Assembly (NCBI RefSeq): GCF_000172155.1
Contig: NZ_ABIZ01000001.1
Location: 1 to 64,000, forward strand
Direction of reading: 5' to 3'
Source of the DNA: Verrucomicrobium spinosum DSM 4136 = JCM 18804
GTDB taxonomy: Bacteria; Verrucomicrobiota; Verrucomicrobiia; Verrucomicrobiales; Verrucomicrobiaceae
DNA: 64,000 bases
In this document: in pieces, positions 9,333 through 18,587 of the stretch
Numbering within the stretch: the first letter of the stretch is position 1
Layout of the letters: every line of letters begins with the position of its first letter
Program-made: the position numbers and the translations under genes
The notes under the pieces: model-generated
Told to the model about the DNA's origin: nothing
Databases searched by the model: none
The model's input: only the letters and a program-made list of their open reading frames with translations

Positions 9333-10463
9333 ATGAACAACAGCCTGCCTCCGAAGTCCACCTCCCGACCCCCGGAAAAGGACTTCACCGCTGGTGGTAT
9401 CTTTGATCTGGCGGAAAAACCAAGGGGCACTACGGGCGACCACGATCTGGATGACCGCCTCAAAGATCTGGCGTCCACCTGGGTGGATGATGAGCGCAAA
9501 CGTGACCTCGTCGCGGGTTTGCTCATGACCAGCCTCAAGATCGGCCGTGACAACACGGGGATGGGTGATCTGAAGATGCTGCACCGGGCCCTGCGCGAGA
9601 TGCGTCACGCGAACAAGGTCTTCCAGGCCTACCGCCACATCCGCAAGGTCTCCGTCTTTGGCTCAGCCCGCACCGATTCGGGCATGCCCGCTTATCATGC
9701 TGCCGAGACCTTCTCCCAGCGCATGGTGGAAGAAGGATTCATGGTCATCACCGGGGCTGGGGATGGCATCATGGGTGCCGCTCAGCGTGGTGCAGGGCGG
9801 GAGCAGAGCTTCGGCCTGAACATCCGTCTGCCGTTCGAGCAGAGCGCCAACGACACCATCGTCGGCGATGAGAAACTCGTCACGTTCAACTACTTCTTCA
9901 CCCGCAAGCTTTCCTTCGTGAAGGAGGCCGATGCCGTGGCGCTGTTCCCAGGTGGCTTTGGCACCATGGACGAGATGTTTGAGAGCATCACTCTCATGCA
10001 GACGGGAAAGGCATCCATCCTGCCGGTGGTCCTGGTGGACGAGCCCGGCGGCACCTACTGGTCCACCTTCTTCGCCTTCGTGCGTGAGCACCTCTACGGC
10101 CATGGCCTCATCTCGCAGGAGGACATGAGCCTGGTTCACATCACCGACAGTGTCGATGAGGCTGTCCGCGTCATCACCACCTTCTACAAGGTGTTCCACT
10201 CCTACCGCCACGTGAAAGAGCGAACCGTCTTCCGCATCAAACGCAAGCTCACACCCGCGGCCGTGACCAAGCTGAACACCGATTTCGCAGACATCATCAA
10301 GTCCCCCCTTGAGCAGGCCTCCGCCCTCCCCGAGGAGCAAAACGAGGAGGGCATCTCCCACCTGCCCCGTCTCATCGGTACGATGAAACACGGCGAGTAC
10401 GGCCGCTGGCGTCAGCTCATCGATGCCATCAACATGGCCCAGGTCATCCCTGCCAAGCTCTAA
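9333..10463 (+). CDS. LOG/TIGR00730-family Rossmann-fold protein
   Basis: It contains the LOG-family nucleotide-binding signature PGGFGTMDEMFE after GAGDGIMGAAQRGAG. In LOG proteins the PGGxGTxxE motif supports cytokinin-riboside 5'-monophosphate phosphoribohydrolase or related nucleotide hydrolase activity; the old lysine-decarboxylase label is misleading. At 376 residues it is longer than the ~200-residue classical LOG, with an N-terminal helical extension of ~90 residues and a C-terminal extension of ~90. The ATG at 9333 is preferred over the upstream TTG at 9318. Substrate unknown. Confidence 0.88.
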   Translation: MNNSLPPKSTSRPPEKDFTAGGIFDLAEKPRGTTGDHDLDDRLKDLASTWVDDERKRDLVAGLLMTSLKIGRDNTGMGDLKMLHRALREMRHANKVFQAYRHIRKVSVFGSARTDSGMPAYHAAETFSQRMVEEGFMVITGAGDGIMGAAQRGAGREQSFGLNIRLPFEQSANDTIVGDEKLVTFNYFFTRKLSFVKEADAVALFPGGFGTMDEMFESITLMQTGKASILPVVLVDEPGGTYWSTFFAFVREHLYGHGLISQEDMSLVHITDSVDEAVRVITTFYKVFHSYRHVKERTVFRIKRKLTPAAVTKLNTDFADIIKSPLEQASALPEEQNEEGISHLPRLIGTMKHGEYGRWRQLIDAINMAQVIPAKL

Positions 10464-10486
10464 CCCCCCAGCCGTCACCTGTCATC

Positions 10487-11248
10487 ATGGGAGCCCTGGC
10501 CAGATTCCACATTCCTCCATCCCACTGGCAGCCGGCCGGTGGCACCTTGGTGCTGGATGGCGATGAGGCCCGCCACTGCACCTCGGTGATGCGGCACACG
10601 GCGGGTGATGAAATAACTACATTCGACGGAGCGGGAATTTCCGCCCGCTGCCGGATTGTCGCCACCACTGGCAAGACGGTGGAGCTGGAGGTGGTCGAGA
10701 CTTTGTCCACGCCCGCTCCGGCGGTGTCCATCTCCCTCGTGCAGTCCGTGCCCAAGGGAAGCAACATGGAATGGATCGTCGAGAAGGCGGTCGAGCTGGG
10801 CGTCAACGCCATTCACCCAGTGTTGACAGCTAGAACCGTGGTGAAGCTCGACAAAAAGGAGGCCGCAAAGAAGCAGGAGAAATGGCAGCGTCTCGCTCTT
10901 GAGGCCTGCAAGCAGTGCGGCCAGAACTGGCTGCCTGTCATTCACCCGCCCGCCCCCTATGCCGAGGTGATGGCGGGATTGCCGCCGCATGATCTCCGTA
11001 TCATTGCCGCCATCCAGGATGATTCGAAGCCTCTCAAGGAGATCTTGAAGGACCGGGCGAAACAGGGGAGTGTCATTTCCTCAACCCTGCTGTGCGTTGG
11101 TCCAGAAGGGGATTTCACTCCGGCGGAATACCAGACCGCGCGCGATCACGGATGTGTGCCGATGAGTCTCGGCCCCATCATCTTGCGCGTGGAAACCGCG
11201 ACGATGTACGGGTTGAGTGTACTGGGGCATGAGTTGCGGGGTTCATAG
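10487..11248 (+). CDS. rsmE: 16S rRNA (uracil1498-N3)-methyltransferase
   Basis: An RsmE-family SPOUT (knotted) methyltransferase that methylates U1498 of 16S rRNA in the small subunit. Visible motifs are VQSVPKGSNMEWIVEKAVELG, the SAM-binding knot VGPEGDFTPAEYQ and the C-terminal LGPIILRVETA. Length is 253 residues, normal. It starts 24 bp after the LOG gene. Its 3' side borders the tandem-repeat block. Confidence 0.95.
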   Translation: MGALARFHIPPSHWQPAGGTLVLDGDEARHCTSVMRHTAGDEITTFDGAGISARCRIVATTGKTVELEVVETLSTPAPAVSISLVQSVPKGSNMEWIVEKAVELGVNAIHPVLTARTVVKLDKKEAAKKQEKWQRLALEACKQCGQNWLPVIHPPAPYAEVMAGLPPHDLRIIAAIQDDSKPLKEILKDRAKQGSVISSTLLCVGPEGDFTPAEYQTARDHGCVPMSLGPIILRVETATMYGLSVLGHELRGS

Positions 11249-11299
11249 TGCTTGGTGCTTGGTTTCTCCAGTTTGGGCAACAAATAACCAGCTCACCTG

Positions 11300-12335
11300 G
11301 CCGCAGCGTAAAGGAGGCGGGGTCTCCGGGCCCGCGCAGCAGCGGCGATGTGGGTTTATGAGTCAACAGAATGCCCTGACCGAATCGGACGTCAGGGGTG
11401 CTGTGTCCTGACCCGCGTAAACGCGGAACCCCAACCCTGACGGCGGACGGGAGGGGAGTGGGTAGGATGTCTGGGCCCGGTATGTGGCTGCTGAGGACGC
11501 TCGACTGAGCGGGGCTGGGAACCCCCGCCTCCTTTACCTGCATACAAGCTGCAAGGTCATGTGATCGCAGAGTACAGGAGGCGGGGTCTCCGGCCCCGCG
11601 CGGCAGCGGCGATGTGGGTTTATGAGTCAACAAAATGCCCTGACCGAATGGGACGTCAGGGGTGCTGTGTCCTGACCCGCGTAAACGCGGAACTCCAACC
11701 CTGACGGCAAAGCAGAGGGGGCCACGCAGGTCGTCAGGGGTCGGCATGTGGCTGCTGAGGACGCTCGACTGAGCGGGGCTGGGAACCCCCGCCTCCTTTA
11801 CCTGCAAACAAGCTGCAAGGTCATGTGATCGCAGCGTAAAGGAGGCGGGGTCTCCGGCCCCGCGCGGCAGCGGCGATATGGGTTTGATGAGTCAACAGAA
11901 TGCCCTGACCGAATGGGACGTCAGGGGTGCTGTGTACTGACCCGCGTAAACGCGGAACTCCAACCCTGACGGCAAAGCAGAGGGGGCCACGCAGGTCGTC
12001 AGGGCCCGGTATGTGGCTGCTGAGGACGCTCGACTGAGCGGGGCTGGGAACCCCCGCCTCCTTTACCTGCAAACAAGCTGCAAGGTCATGTGATCGCAGA
12101 GTAAAGGAGGCGGGGTCTCCGGGCCCGCGCAGCAGCGGCGATATGGGTTTGATGAGTCAACAGAATGCCCTGACCGAATGGGACGTCAGGGGTGCTGTGT
12201 ACTGACCCGCGTAAACGCGGAACTCCAACCCTGACGGCGGACGGGAAGGGAGCAGGTAGGATGTCTGGGTCCGGTATGTGGCTGCTGAGGACGCTCGACT
12301 GAGCGGGGCTGGAAACCCCCGCCTCCTGTGCCTCT
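11300..12335. repeat. Four tandem 264/265-bp repeat units
   Basis: The block GGAGGCGGGGTCTCC recurs at 11,313, 11,577, 11,841 and 12,106, giving periods of 264, 264 and 265 bp. Each unit opens with (T)AAAGGAGGCGGGGTCTCC and closes with its near-inverse GGGAACCCCCGCCTCCTTTA, so every unit is bounded by inverted ends. The unit also contains GACCCGCGTAAACGCGGA. Because 264 is divisible by three, an 88-residue pseudo-repeat stays open on the minus strand, but it has no protein-like character. A partial inverted copy lies at 23,390-23,590. Confidence 0.9.
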
Positions 12336-12349
12336 GGCGGGATATCACG

Positions 12350-12380
12350 AAAAAAAGCGGCGCATGGTCACATGCGCCGC
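12350..12380 (-). terminator. Rho-independent terminator of the E2 gene
   Basis: On the minus strand a perfect 10-bp stem GCGGCGCATG/CATGCGCCGC with a 4-base loop is followed by seven T residues. It starts 30 bp after the stop codon of the dihydrolipoamide acetyltransferase gene. Confidence 0.9.
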
Positions 12381-12410
12381 CTTCAGAAGATTCCAATCAG
12401 CGAACTTCGA

Positions 12411-13715
12411 TTACACCAGCATGAGAGCCGGGTTCTCGATGAGCTTGCGCATCTCGGCCAGGAAGGTGGCCGCTACGGCTCCGTCCACCACGCGGTGGTC
12501 ACCGCTCAGGCCCACCCACATGCGTTGACCCACCACAATTTGGCCCTTCTCATCCACCACCGGCGCGCTGCGGATGCTGCCGATGCTGACGATGGCCGCC
12601 TGGGGCGGGTTGATGATCGCAGCGAACTGGTCGATGCCATAGGCCCCCAGGTTGCTCACGGTGATGGTACCGCCGGCGAACTCATCTGGGCTGAGCTTCT
12701 TGTTCTTGGCCTTGCCAGCGAGATCCTTCACCGCTGCGCTGATTTCCAGCAGCGTCTTGGTCTCGGCGGCCTTGATCACCGGAGTCACGAGACCTTCCGG
12801 GATGGCAATGGCCACGCTCAGGTTCACGTGCTTGAACTGCACAATGGCGTCACCGTCGAAGGAGGCGTTCACTGCCGGGACCGTGGCTGCGGCACGAACC
12901 ACGGCCTTCAGGATGAAGTCGTTCACCGTGTACTTGTTCCCGCTGGTCTTTTCAGACTGCGCGTTGATGTGCGCACGGAAGGTCATGAGAGGGCCGGCAT
13001 CCACTTCCATCTGCAGGTAGAAGTGAGGGATCTGGGTCTTGCTGGCCAGGAGGCGCTCCGCAATGATGTTGCGCATGCCCGTAAGGGGGATGCGTTGGTC
13101 ATCCGGGCCCGCGACAGGGCGGATGGTCTGCACGGCCTTGGCAGGGGTAGCACTGGCACTGGCACCGCCCTGAGGAGCGCTTTCCACATCGGCACGCACA
13201 ATGCGTCCACCGGGGCCGGAGCCTTGGATCTTGGTGAGGTCCACGCCTTTCTCCTCAGCCACCTTGCGGGCCAGCGGGGAGGCTTTGACACGCACGCCAT
13301 TGGCCGTTGCAACCGCCGGACGGCGCTTCTGCCCAGGAGCTGTGGGGGGGAGATTGCCGGCAAAGGCTTTGCCACCCGCTGGCTTCTCAGACTTGCCGGA
13401 GGACTCTTCCTTCTTGGCAGGAGCCGGAGCGTCGCTGCCAGCGATGAGGGCGTCGAGATCAGCCGGGGCTTCTTCGCCTTCGGCAAGGAGCACCACCATG
13501 GTCCCGCCGAGGGGCACCTTGTTGCCTGCCTGGGACACGAGTTTAAACACCTTGCCCTCTTCAAAGGCCTGCATCTCCATCGTCGCCTTGTCCGTCTCCA
13601 CATCGGCGATCACCTTGCCCATCTCCACGCTGTCGCCTTCTTTGATGTGCCACTTGGCGAGGGTCCCCTCGGTCATCGTGTCACTGAGCTTGGGCATCTT
13701 AATGAGTTTTGGCAT
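12411..13715 (-). CDS. aceF: Pyruvate dehydrogenase E2, dihydrolipoamide acetyltransferase
   Basis: This is the core subunit of the pyruvate dehydrogenase complex. It transfers acetyl groups from lipoamide to CoA. Domains in order: one lipoyl domain (1-80, lipoylated K43 in ETDKATME), an Ala/Pro/Lys-rich linker, a peripheral subunit-binding domain (about 144-180, SPLARKVAEEKGVDL) and the catalytic acyltransferase domain ending with SGDHRVVDGA, in which H407 and D411 form the HxxxDG active site. Length is 434 residues. The motif set fits PDH best, but another 2-oxoacid dehydrogenase E2 is possible because E1 and E3 are not in the window. Confidence 0.93.
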   Translation of the reverse strand: MPKLIKMPKLSDTMTEGTLAKWHIKEGDSVEMGKVIADVETDKATMEMQAFEEGKVFKLVSQAGNKVPLGGTMVVLLAEGEEAPADLDALIAGSDAPAPAKKEESSGKSEKPAGGKAFAGNLPPTAPGQKRRPAVATANGVRVKASPLARKVAEEKGVDLTKIQGSGPGGRIVRADVESAPQGGASASATPAKAVQTIRPVAGPDDQRIPLTGMRNIIAERLLASKTQIPHFYLQMEVDAGPLMTFRAHINAQSEKTSGNKYTVNDFILKAVVRAAATVPAVNASFDGDAIVQFKHVNLSVAIAIPEGLVTPVIKAAETKTLLEISAAVKDLAGKAKNKKLSPDEFAGGTITVSNLGAYGIDQFAAIINPPQAAIVSIGSIRSAPVVDEKGQIVVGQRMWVGLSGDHRVVDGAVAATFLAEMRKLIENPALMLV

Positions 13716-13845
13716 GACGGGAAATCGGTTGTGGTAGGTGACTGGCTGTGAAGTGCAGCGGCCGTGCCACCATAGGGATGATACGCGCTTTGTCTAGAGA
13801 GACGGCGCACCTGCTCGCCCCCCTCGGAAAATCTTCCCGCAGACT

Positions 13846-15252
13846 TCACCAGCCCGGCGCGGCTATGGCGCTCAAGAGGCGCTGACCGGCACCCAGATCC
13901 AGAATCTGCAGCCGCCCGTCCTGACCTGCGGCCAGCAGCTTCCAGCCGCTGTCATCCGGCGTCAGGGCATCGATTCGCACCCCCAGCGGCGTCAACTCCA
14001 CTGCAGGCGCATCCAATTTCGCCAGATCATACTGCCTCAGACGACCGTCCACGGAGGCCGTGATGATCTTCCCGGAACCCAGAACCACCCGGGTCACCTC
14101 CTGGCGTCCCCCTTTCAGCAACTTGTCCTTCGTCCGTCCTCCACCATCCACGCTCTCATCCCACTTCCACCGGCGCACCTCTCCATCGGCAGCCGAGGTC
14201 GTCACCGTCGCACCATCGGCATCAAACACCGCACTGGTCACCGCACTGCCGTGGTTGGCAAAGGTCAGCCCCGGACTGCCATCTTCACTGGCCAGCACTT
14301 TGGCAGTCCGGTCCCGGCTCGTGCTCACCACATGTTTCCCATCGGGCGCAAAGGTCAAAGATGTCACCCAGTCCGCATGAGCTTCCGCTTTCCAGGCGGG
14401 CGTCCAGTCGCTCGTGTAGTACACCCGCACGGTGTTGTCGGTACCGCCCGCTGCCAGGAGGCTGCCGTCTGGGGAAAACCCAACCGCCAGCACAGTGTCT
14501 TTGCTTCCGGGCAGACGCTTGACCACTCTCCCGGAGGCGCGCTCCACCACGAGCAGTTCGCCACCCCGTCCAGGAGATCCGCCTGCGACCGCCAGCAGAC
14601 GGCCGCTCCGTTGCAAGGCAAGTCCAAGAACCCGCTCTGGCAATCCTTTGAATCGCCGCTGCAACCGTCCCTCCGGCACCGACCATTCCAATACCTCGTG
14701 ATAACCGCTGGTGAAAGCCGTCTGTCCGTCACCCGCCATCACCGCCGCCGTGATGGGTAGTGGCCGGGGATACTTCTCCGGGGCCTTGGCACTGGTCTTC
14801 CCGCTGGCAGCAGAGATCACCTCGTTGAGCGCCAGCCTGGCATCGCTGCCGTCGAACTTGCTGCCCTGCTCAATCCACCGTTTCACCAGGGCCACCTGTT
14901 CAGGGGGCAGGGGATCGTCGTTCGCGGGCATGCGCTCGTCTTCATCTGCGGTGACCAGCCGGGTGAAAAGGGTGCTGGCATCCGGTTTTCTGGCAGTCAG
15001 CGGAGCCAGTTCGCTGTCGCCAGCTTTCGTCACGTGCTCAAACGTGTCCACTCGATAGCCGCCCTTGGCCTTCTTCTCCTGATGGCAAGTCAGGCACTTG
15101 TCCGCCAAGATCGGAGCGATGTCCTTCTGAAAAGAAACGGTTGGTTCCGCCCCCTGCAACCACGGTGCCAGCAAAACCCCCAGGACCAGCCCCCAGGCCC
15201 CCGGGCGGTACCCTGACCGTGAAGTTTGCGGTTTCAAATCTGGCGATTTCAT
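13846..15252 (-). CDS. Exported cytochrome c-domain / WD40-repeat protein
   Basis: A 468-residue protein. It has a hydrophobic export signal around residues 18-34, then a planctomycete-type cytochrome c domain with a CXXCH haem site (C53-L-T-C56-H57), and then WD40-like blades to the C-terminus (for example AVGFSPDGSLLAAGGTDNTV and SLTFAPDGKHVVSTSRDRTA). Proteins of this layout are common in Planctomycetes and Verrucomicrobia and are assumed periplasmic, with electron-transfer or scaffold roles. The frame is open to 15,489, but that part overlaps pyrE, so the ATG at 15,252 is chosen. It is divergent from pyrE with a 64-bp gap. Confidence 0.87.
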   Translation of the reverse strand: MKSPDLKPQTSRSGYRPGAWGLVLGVLLAPWLQGAEPTVSFQKDIAPILADKCLTCHQEKKAKGGYRVDTFEHVTKAGDSELAPLTARKPDASTLFTRLVTADEDERMPANDDPLPPEQVALVKRWIEQGSKFDGSDARLALNEVISAASGKTSAKAPEKYPRPLPITAAVMAGDGQTAFTSGYHEVLEWSVPEGRLQRRFKGLPERVLGLALQRSGRLLAVAGGSPGRGGELLVVERASGRVVKRLPGSKDTVLAVGFSPDGSLLAAGGTDNTVRVYYTSDWTPAWKAEAHADWVTSLTFAPDGKHVVSTSRDRTAKVLASEDGSPGLTFANHGSAVTSAVFDADGATVTTSAADGEVRRWKWDESVDGGGRTKDKLLKGGRQEVTRVVLGSGKIITASVDGRLRQYDLAKLDAPAVELTPLGVRIDALTPDDSGWKLLAAGQDGRLQILDLGAGQRLLSAIAAPGW

Positions 15253-15316
15253 GCTTCTTGCCACCGGCACAGTACGACTCTGCCAGCTCCATCTTATCCT
15301 TCCCAACCCACTCGAC

Positions 15317-15892
15317 ATGTCCAACGCCACCGCCCAAGAAGCCCTCCTCGAGATCCTCCTCAAAAAGTCTGTCATGTTCGGCGATTTCACACTGGCCTCC
15401 GGTGCCAAGAGCGACCTGTACGTGGACTGCCGGCTGACCACGCTGGATGCGAAAGGGGCCTTTCTGGTTGGCCAGGTGATGTTCCCCATCGTGCGTCAGG
15501 CCGAGCAGGAGTTGGGCATCAAGGCGGACGGCGTGGGTGGTCTTACCATGGGCGCAGACCCCGTTGCCCTTGCCATCTCGATTGCCTCCCATCTGGCTGA
15601 GCCGGAATCTCCGCTCAATGCCTACAGCGTGCGCAAAGAAGCCAAGAAACACGGCCGCCAGAAGCTGGTGGAAGGCAACTTCAAGGCTGGGGACAGCGTC
15701 GTGGTGGTGGATGACGTGATCACCACCGGCGGATCCACGATCAAGGCCATCGAAGCCATCGAAGCCGAGGGCGGCAAGGTGGCCTTCGTCCTCGTCCTGC
15801 TCGACCGCGAAGAAGGCGGCAAGGCCAACATCGAGGCCAAGGGCTACAAAGTCTATCCCGCCCTGACCCGCAGCATGCTCATCAAGAAGTAA
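15317..15892 (+). CDS. pyrE: Orotate phosphoribosyltransferase
   Basis: It joins orotate and PRPP to give OMP in pyrimidine synthesis. The PRPP-binding signature VVVVDDVITTGGST (about 128-141) and the N-terminal FGDFTLASGAKSDLYVDCR are typical. Length is 191 residues. The open frame begins at 15,251 in the ORF sense, but the ATG at 15,317 gives a normal N-terminus and avoids overlap with the divergent cytochrome gene. Confidence 0.95.
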   Translation: MSNATAQEALLEILLKKSVMFGDFTLASGAKSDLYVDCRLTTLDAKGAFLVGQVMFPIVRQAEQELGIKADGVGGLTMGADPVALAISIASHLAEPESPLNAYSVRKEAKKHGRQKLVEGNFKAGDSVVVVDDVITTGGSTIKAIEAIEAEGGKVAFVLVLLDREEGGKANIEAKGYKVYPALTRSMLIKK

Positions 15893-15985
15893 TGCTCCCA
15901 ACCCCGGAGGGATGATCATTTCCTCCATCAAGTTGGCAGACTTTAGAGGTTCGACAATTCTGGCGGGATCGCCTAGCATCCGCAG

Positions 15986-16204
15986 ATGGCCACGATCCCC
16001 CAGATCGTCGAAAACCTTGAGCACCTCACTCCGGAGGATCTTGAGGTCACCTCAAGCTTTGTCCAGTCCCTGCTGGAGGCTCAGCAAAGGAAGCTGCTGA
16101 CCATCACTGAGGAGGTCGCCGCCAAACTGGTGCCGACACTGCCCGATCCTCCTGCGACCGGCGTCTGGAAAAAGCGCAGCCACGCCGACACCGATGATTG
16201 GTGA
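15986..16204 (+). CDS. Small hypothetical protein
   Basis: A 72-residue, hydrophilic, mostly helical-looking protein (MATIPQIVENLEHLTPEDL...). The PQIVENLEHLTPEDL opening resembles small antitoxin-like or regulatory proteins only in general character, and I cannot name a family. No Shine-Dalgarno is evident. An overlapping frame at 15,912 is less protein-like. Its stop is immediately followed by the 8-bp repeat array. Confidence 0.45.
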   Translation: MATIPQIVENLEHLTPEDLEVTSSFVQSLLEAQQRKLLTITEEVAAKLVPTLPDPPATGVWKKRSHADTDDW

Positions 16205-16208
16205 ACGC

Positions 16209-16248
16209 CAGTAAAACGGTAACTCAGTAAACCAGTAATTCAGTAGTC
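16209..16248. repeat. 8-bp microsatellite, five units
   Basis: Five consecutive 8-mers read CAGTAAAA, CGGTAACT, CAGTAAAC, CAGTAATT and CAGTAGTC. On the opposite strand they belong to the same family as the ACCGAATT array at 41,501-41,556. Confidence 0.7.
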
Positions 16249-16317
16249 CAGGACCGCGTCAGGACGCGAAATTGTGCTTGGATGATCGTCGCCCAAACGA
16301 CGCCAACCAAGAACCCA

Positions 16318-17778
16318 TTAACCCATCTTCCCGCGGAGAATCTCGCCGACCACCTTTGGGTTGGCCTTGCCACCGCTGGACTTCATGATCTGGCCGGTCA
16401 TCCAGTTGACCACCTTGTCATTGCCGGCCTTGAACTCCTCCACCTTGGCGGGATTGGCGGAAATAACTTCATCACACAGCGCCTCCAGGGCGCCGGTATC
16501 ACTGACCTGCTCAAAGCCCTTGGCCTTGATGATCGGCGTGGCGGCTTCACCCGTGGCAAACATCTCGGCAAAGACCTCCTTGGCCTGGTTGTTGGAAATC
16601 TTGCCCGCCTCGACGATGGCCACCAGCTCGGCCAGAGAGGCCGGTTTGACCAAGCTCTCCTCCAGCGGCGAACCCGCTTCATTCAGGCGGCCCAGCAGTT
16701 CGTTGATGACCCAGTTGGCCACCTTCTTGGCGGGAACCCCGGCATCCGCCCCGGCTGCTTCCTCGAACCAGGTGGCCAGCGCCTTGTCACTGGAGAGCAC
16801 CCCGGCGTCATACGCGCTGATGCCATAGTCCGCCTCAAAGCGGGCGCGCTTCTCATGAGGCAGCTCCGGCAGACGGGTGCGCGCAGCCTCCAGGAGGGGG
16901 GCGGTGCGGATCGGCAGCAGGTCGGGGCAGGGGAAATAACGGTAGTCGTGCGCGTCCTCCTTGGTGCGCATGAGGACGGTCTCGCCGCGGTCATCATCCC
17001 AGCGGCGTGTGCTCTGGATGAGCTTCTCGCCCTTGTCCAGGGCCTCCCTTTGGCGCTCCACCTCAGCATGGATGGCGCGGCGGATCGCGCTCATGGAGTT
17101 GAGGTTCTTGAGCTCGATCTTCGCGCCCAGCTCCTCCTGGCCCTCAGGGCGCAGGCTGATGTTCACGTCACAGCGCAGGTTGCCCTTCTCCATGTCCGCA
17201 TCACTCACCCCGCCATAGATCAGAATCTGGCGCAGGCTCGTGAGGTAGGCAAAGGCCTCCTCCGCACTGTCGATGTCCGGATCGCTCACGATCTCCATGA
17301 GCGGCGTCCCGGCACGGTTGAAGTCCAGCATCGTCCCGGCACCGGTATGGGTGCTCTTGCCCACGTCCTCCTCCAGGTGGATGCGGGTGAGCTTCACCAC
17401 CTTGCCGGGGTTCTTGATGCTCTTCTGCGCGTCCTTGGGATAGGCCAGATCATACAGCGGCACCCCGCCACCCATGCACAGCGGCAGGTCGAACTGGCTG
17501 AGCTGGTAGTTCTTGGGCATGTCCGGGTAGAAGTAGTTCTTCCGGTCCCACTTGGAGATTTCCGGCGTGCTGCAGTTCAGCATCAGGCCGGTCAGCAGCG
17601 TCTTCTCAATCGCCTCCAGGTTAAGCACCGGCAGCGCTCCTGGCAGACCCAAGCAGGTGGGGCAGGTGTGCGTATTCGGCTCGGCTCCGTATTCCGCAGG
17701 GCAGGGGCAGAACATCTTGCTGCGCGTGTTGAGCTGCGCATGAACTTCGAGGCCGATGGTGGTGATGTACTTGGGCAT
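16318..17778 (-). CDS. gatB: Asp-tRNA(Asn)/Glu-tRNA(Gln) amidotransferase subunit B
   Basis: GatB of the GatCAB complex, which amidates mischarged Glu-tRNA(Gln) and/or Asp-tRNA(Asn) in organisms lacking the direct synthetases. Signatures are IGLEVHAQLNTRSKMFC near the N-terminus, with the zinc cysteines in CPCP and CPTCLGLPGALP, then RKNYFYPDMPKNYQLSQFD. The C-terminal YqeY/GatB tail contains NWMTGQIMK. Length is 486 residues, normal. gatA and gatC are not adjacent. Confidence 0.97.
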   Translation of the reverse strand: MPKYITTIGLEVHAQLNTRSKMFCPCPAEYGAEPNTHTCPTCLGLPGALPVLNLEAIEKTLLTGLMLNCSTPEISKWDRKNYFYPDMPKNYQLSQFDLPLCMGGGVPLYDLAYPKDAQKSIKNPGKVVKLTRIHLEEDVGKSTHTGAGTMLDFNRAGTPLMEIVSDPDIDSAEEAFAYLTSLRQILIYGGVSDADMEKGNLRCDVNISLRPEGQEELGAKIELKNLNSMSAIRRAIHAEVERQREALDKGEKLIQSTRRWDDDRGETVLMRTKEDAHDYRYFPCPDLLPIRTAPLLEAARTRLPELPHEKRARFEADYGISAYDAGVLSSDKALATWFEEAAGADAGVPAKKVANWVINELLGRLNEAGSPLEESLVKPASLAELVAIVEAGKISNNQAKEVFAEMFATGEAATPIIKAKGFEQVSDTGALEALCDEVISANPAKVEEFKAGNDKVVNWMTGQIMKSSGGKANPKVVGEILRGKMG

Positions 17779-17871
17779 GTGCGGAACGGACGGAACGTCT
17801 CGGGAGCCCGTAACAACGGCACAATGCGGCTGAATTCAAGCAGAACCGAAACGCCAGCGCGTCCCGCCGCT

Positions 17872-18501
17872 TCAAGAAGGGTCGTGCAGCAGATAGGTCA
17901 GGATTTCGCGCCGGGCCGGTTGCTGGTCCAGCCAGCTTTTGATCTCTTCGGCACGCTCCATCACCTCGGGGCCCAGCAAGACCGCAAACCGGGCTCGGAA
18001 GGCTGCCTCCAACCCACAGGGCTCATTCTGGACAGGGCCAGAGTCTTTTTCTGAGACCTGCTGCGCCGCCTGTTTCTCGTGGATCACCTGTTCAAGGGCC
18101 TCACGCCTCACCTTGGCCTGCCAGGGTGCGGTCATGATCAGGTGCACCTCATCATGAAAGTTCCGGCTCCGCAGCGCCTCCCATTCATTGACGTCGAACC
18201 AGATGCCGGCCGCCGAACGATCCACAGAGAACTCAAAGCCGTGGCCCACCTTGTATCGGGTCATCAGGGTCCCCGTCTCTGGGCAGATTTTCACCTTGTG
18301 GGAATCCTCTGACTCCAGCTGGTAGCCCCTATCCTCGCCAGGAGGGAGGTGGGGGAGACGAGCTGGCTGCTGGCTCAACCATCGCCAGTAGTTTTGGTAG
18401 GGCAGCCAATGGCCGCCGGACACCGGGCAACGGTAGGCCACCAATCCGGGCTCAAGGTCCACCCGGTTCATACGCGACTTCGAATCCACAGGACTGATCA
18501 T
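17872..18501 (-). CDS. Hypothetical protein with zf-TFIIB-like metal-binding elements
   Basis: A 209-residue protein. Residues ~20-35 read YRCPVSGGHWLPYQNYWRWL. A second element, KICPETGTLMTRYKVGHGF, leads to GIWFDVNEWEALR, and together they resemble the CP-x-C...G-x-W(L/F)D pattern of zf-TFIIB-type zinc ribbons, with Ser or Thr replacing the second Cys of each pair. The C-terminus is helical and charged. An in-frame GTG at 18,513 is an alternative start. Function unknown. It lies between gatB and aroC on the same strand. Confidence 0.75.
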   Translation of the reverse strand: MISPVDSKSRMNRVDLEPGLVAYRCPVSGGHWLPYQNYWRWLSQQPARLPHLPPGEDRGYQLESEDSHKVKICPETGTLMTRYKVGHGFEFSVDRSAAGIWFDVNEWEALRSRNFHDEVHLIMTAPWQAKVRREALEQVIHEKQAAQQVSEKDSGPVQNEPCGLEAAFRARFAVLLGPEVMERAEEIKSWLDQQPARREILTYLLHDPS

Positions 18502-18587
18502 GGGAAGCAACACTGGGGGTTGAAGCGCTGCAGCAGGGGAGGGGAGCCAGCCGGTCCGGGCACGACCTCATAGGTCGTACACCGTTT

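Noticed and set aside
11178..12072. Minus-strand open frames with 88-residue internal repeats (MQVKEAGVPSPAQSS...)
   Set aside because: They are translations of the 264-bp tandem DNA repeat. The frame stays open only because 264 is divisible by three, and the composition is not protein-like. The last unit (265 bp) breaks the frame.
11300..12335. CRISPR array
   Set aside because: The unit is 264 bp with no short repeat/variable spacer alternation and there are no cas genes.
16282..18054. A 590-codon plus-strand open frame
   Set aside because: It is antisense to gatB, which has all family motifs. The translation is an Arg/His/Leu-rich shadow.
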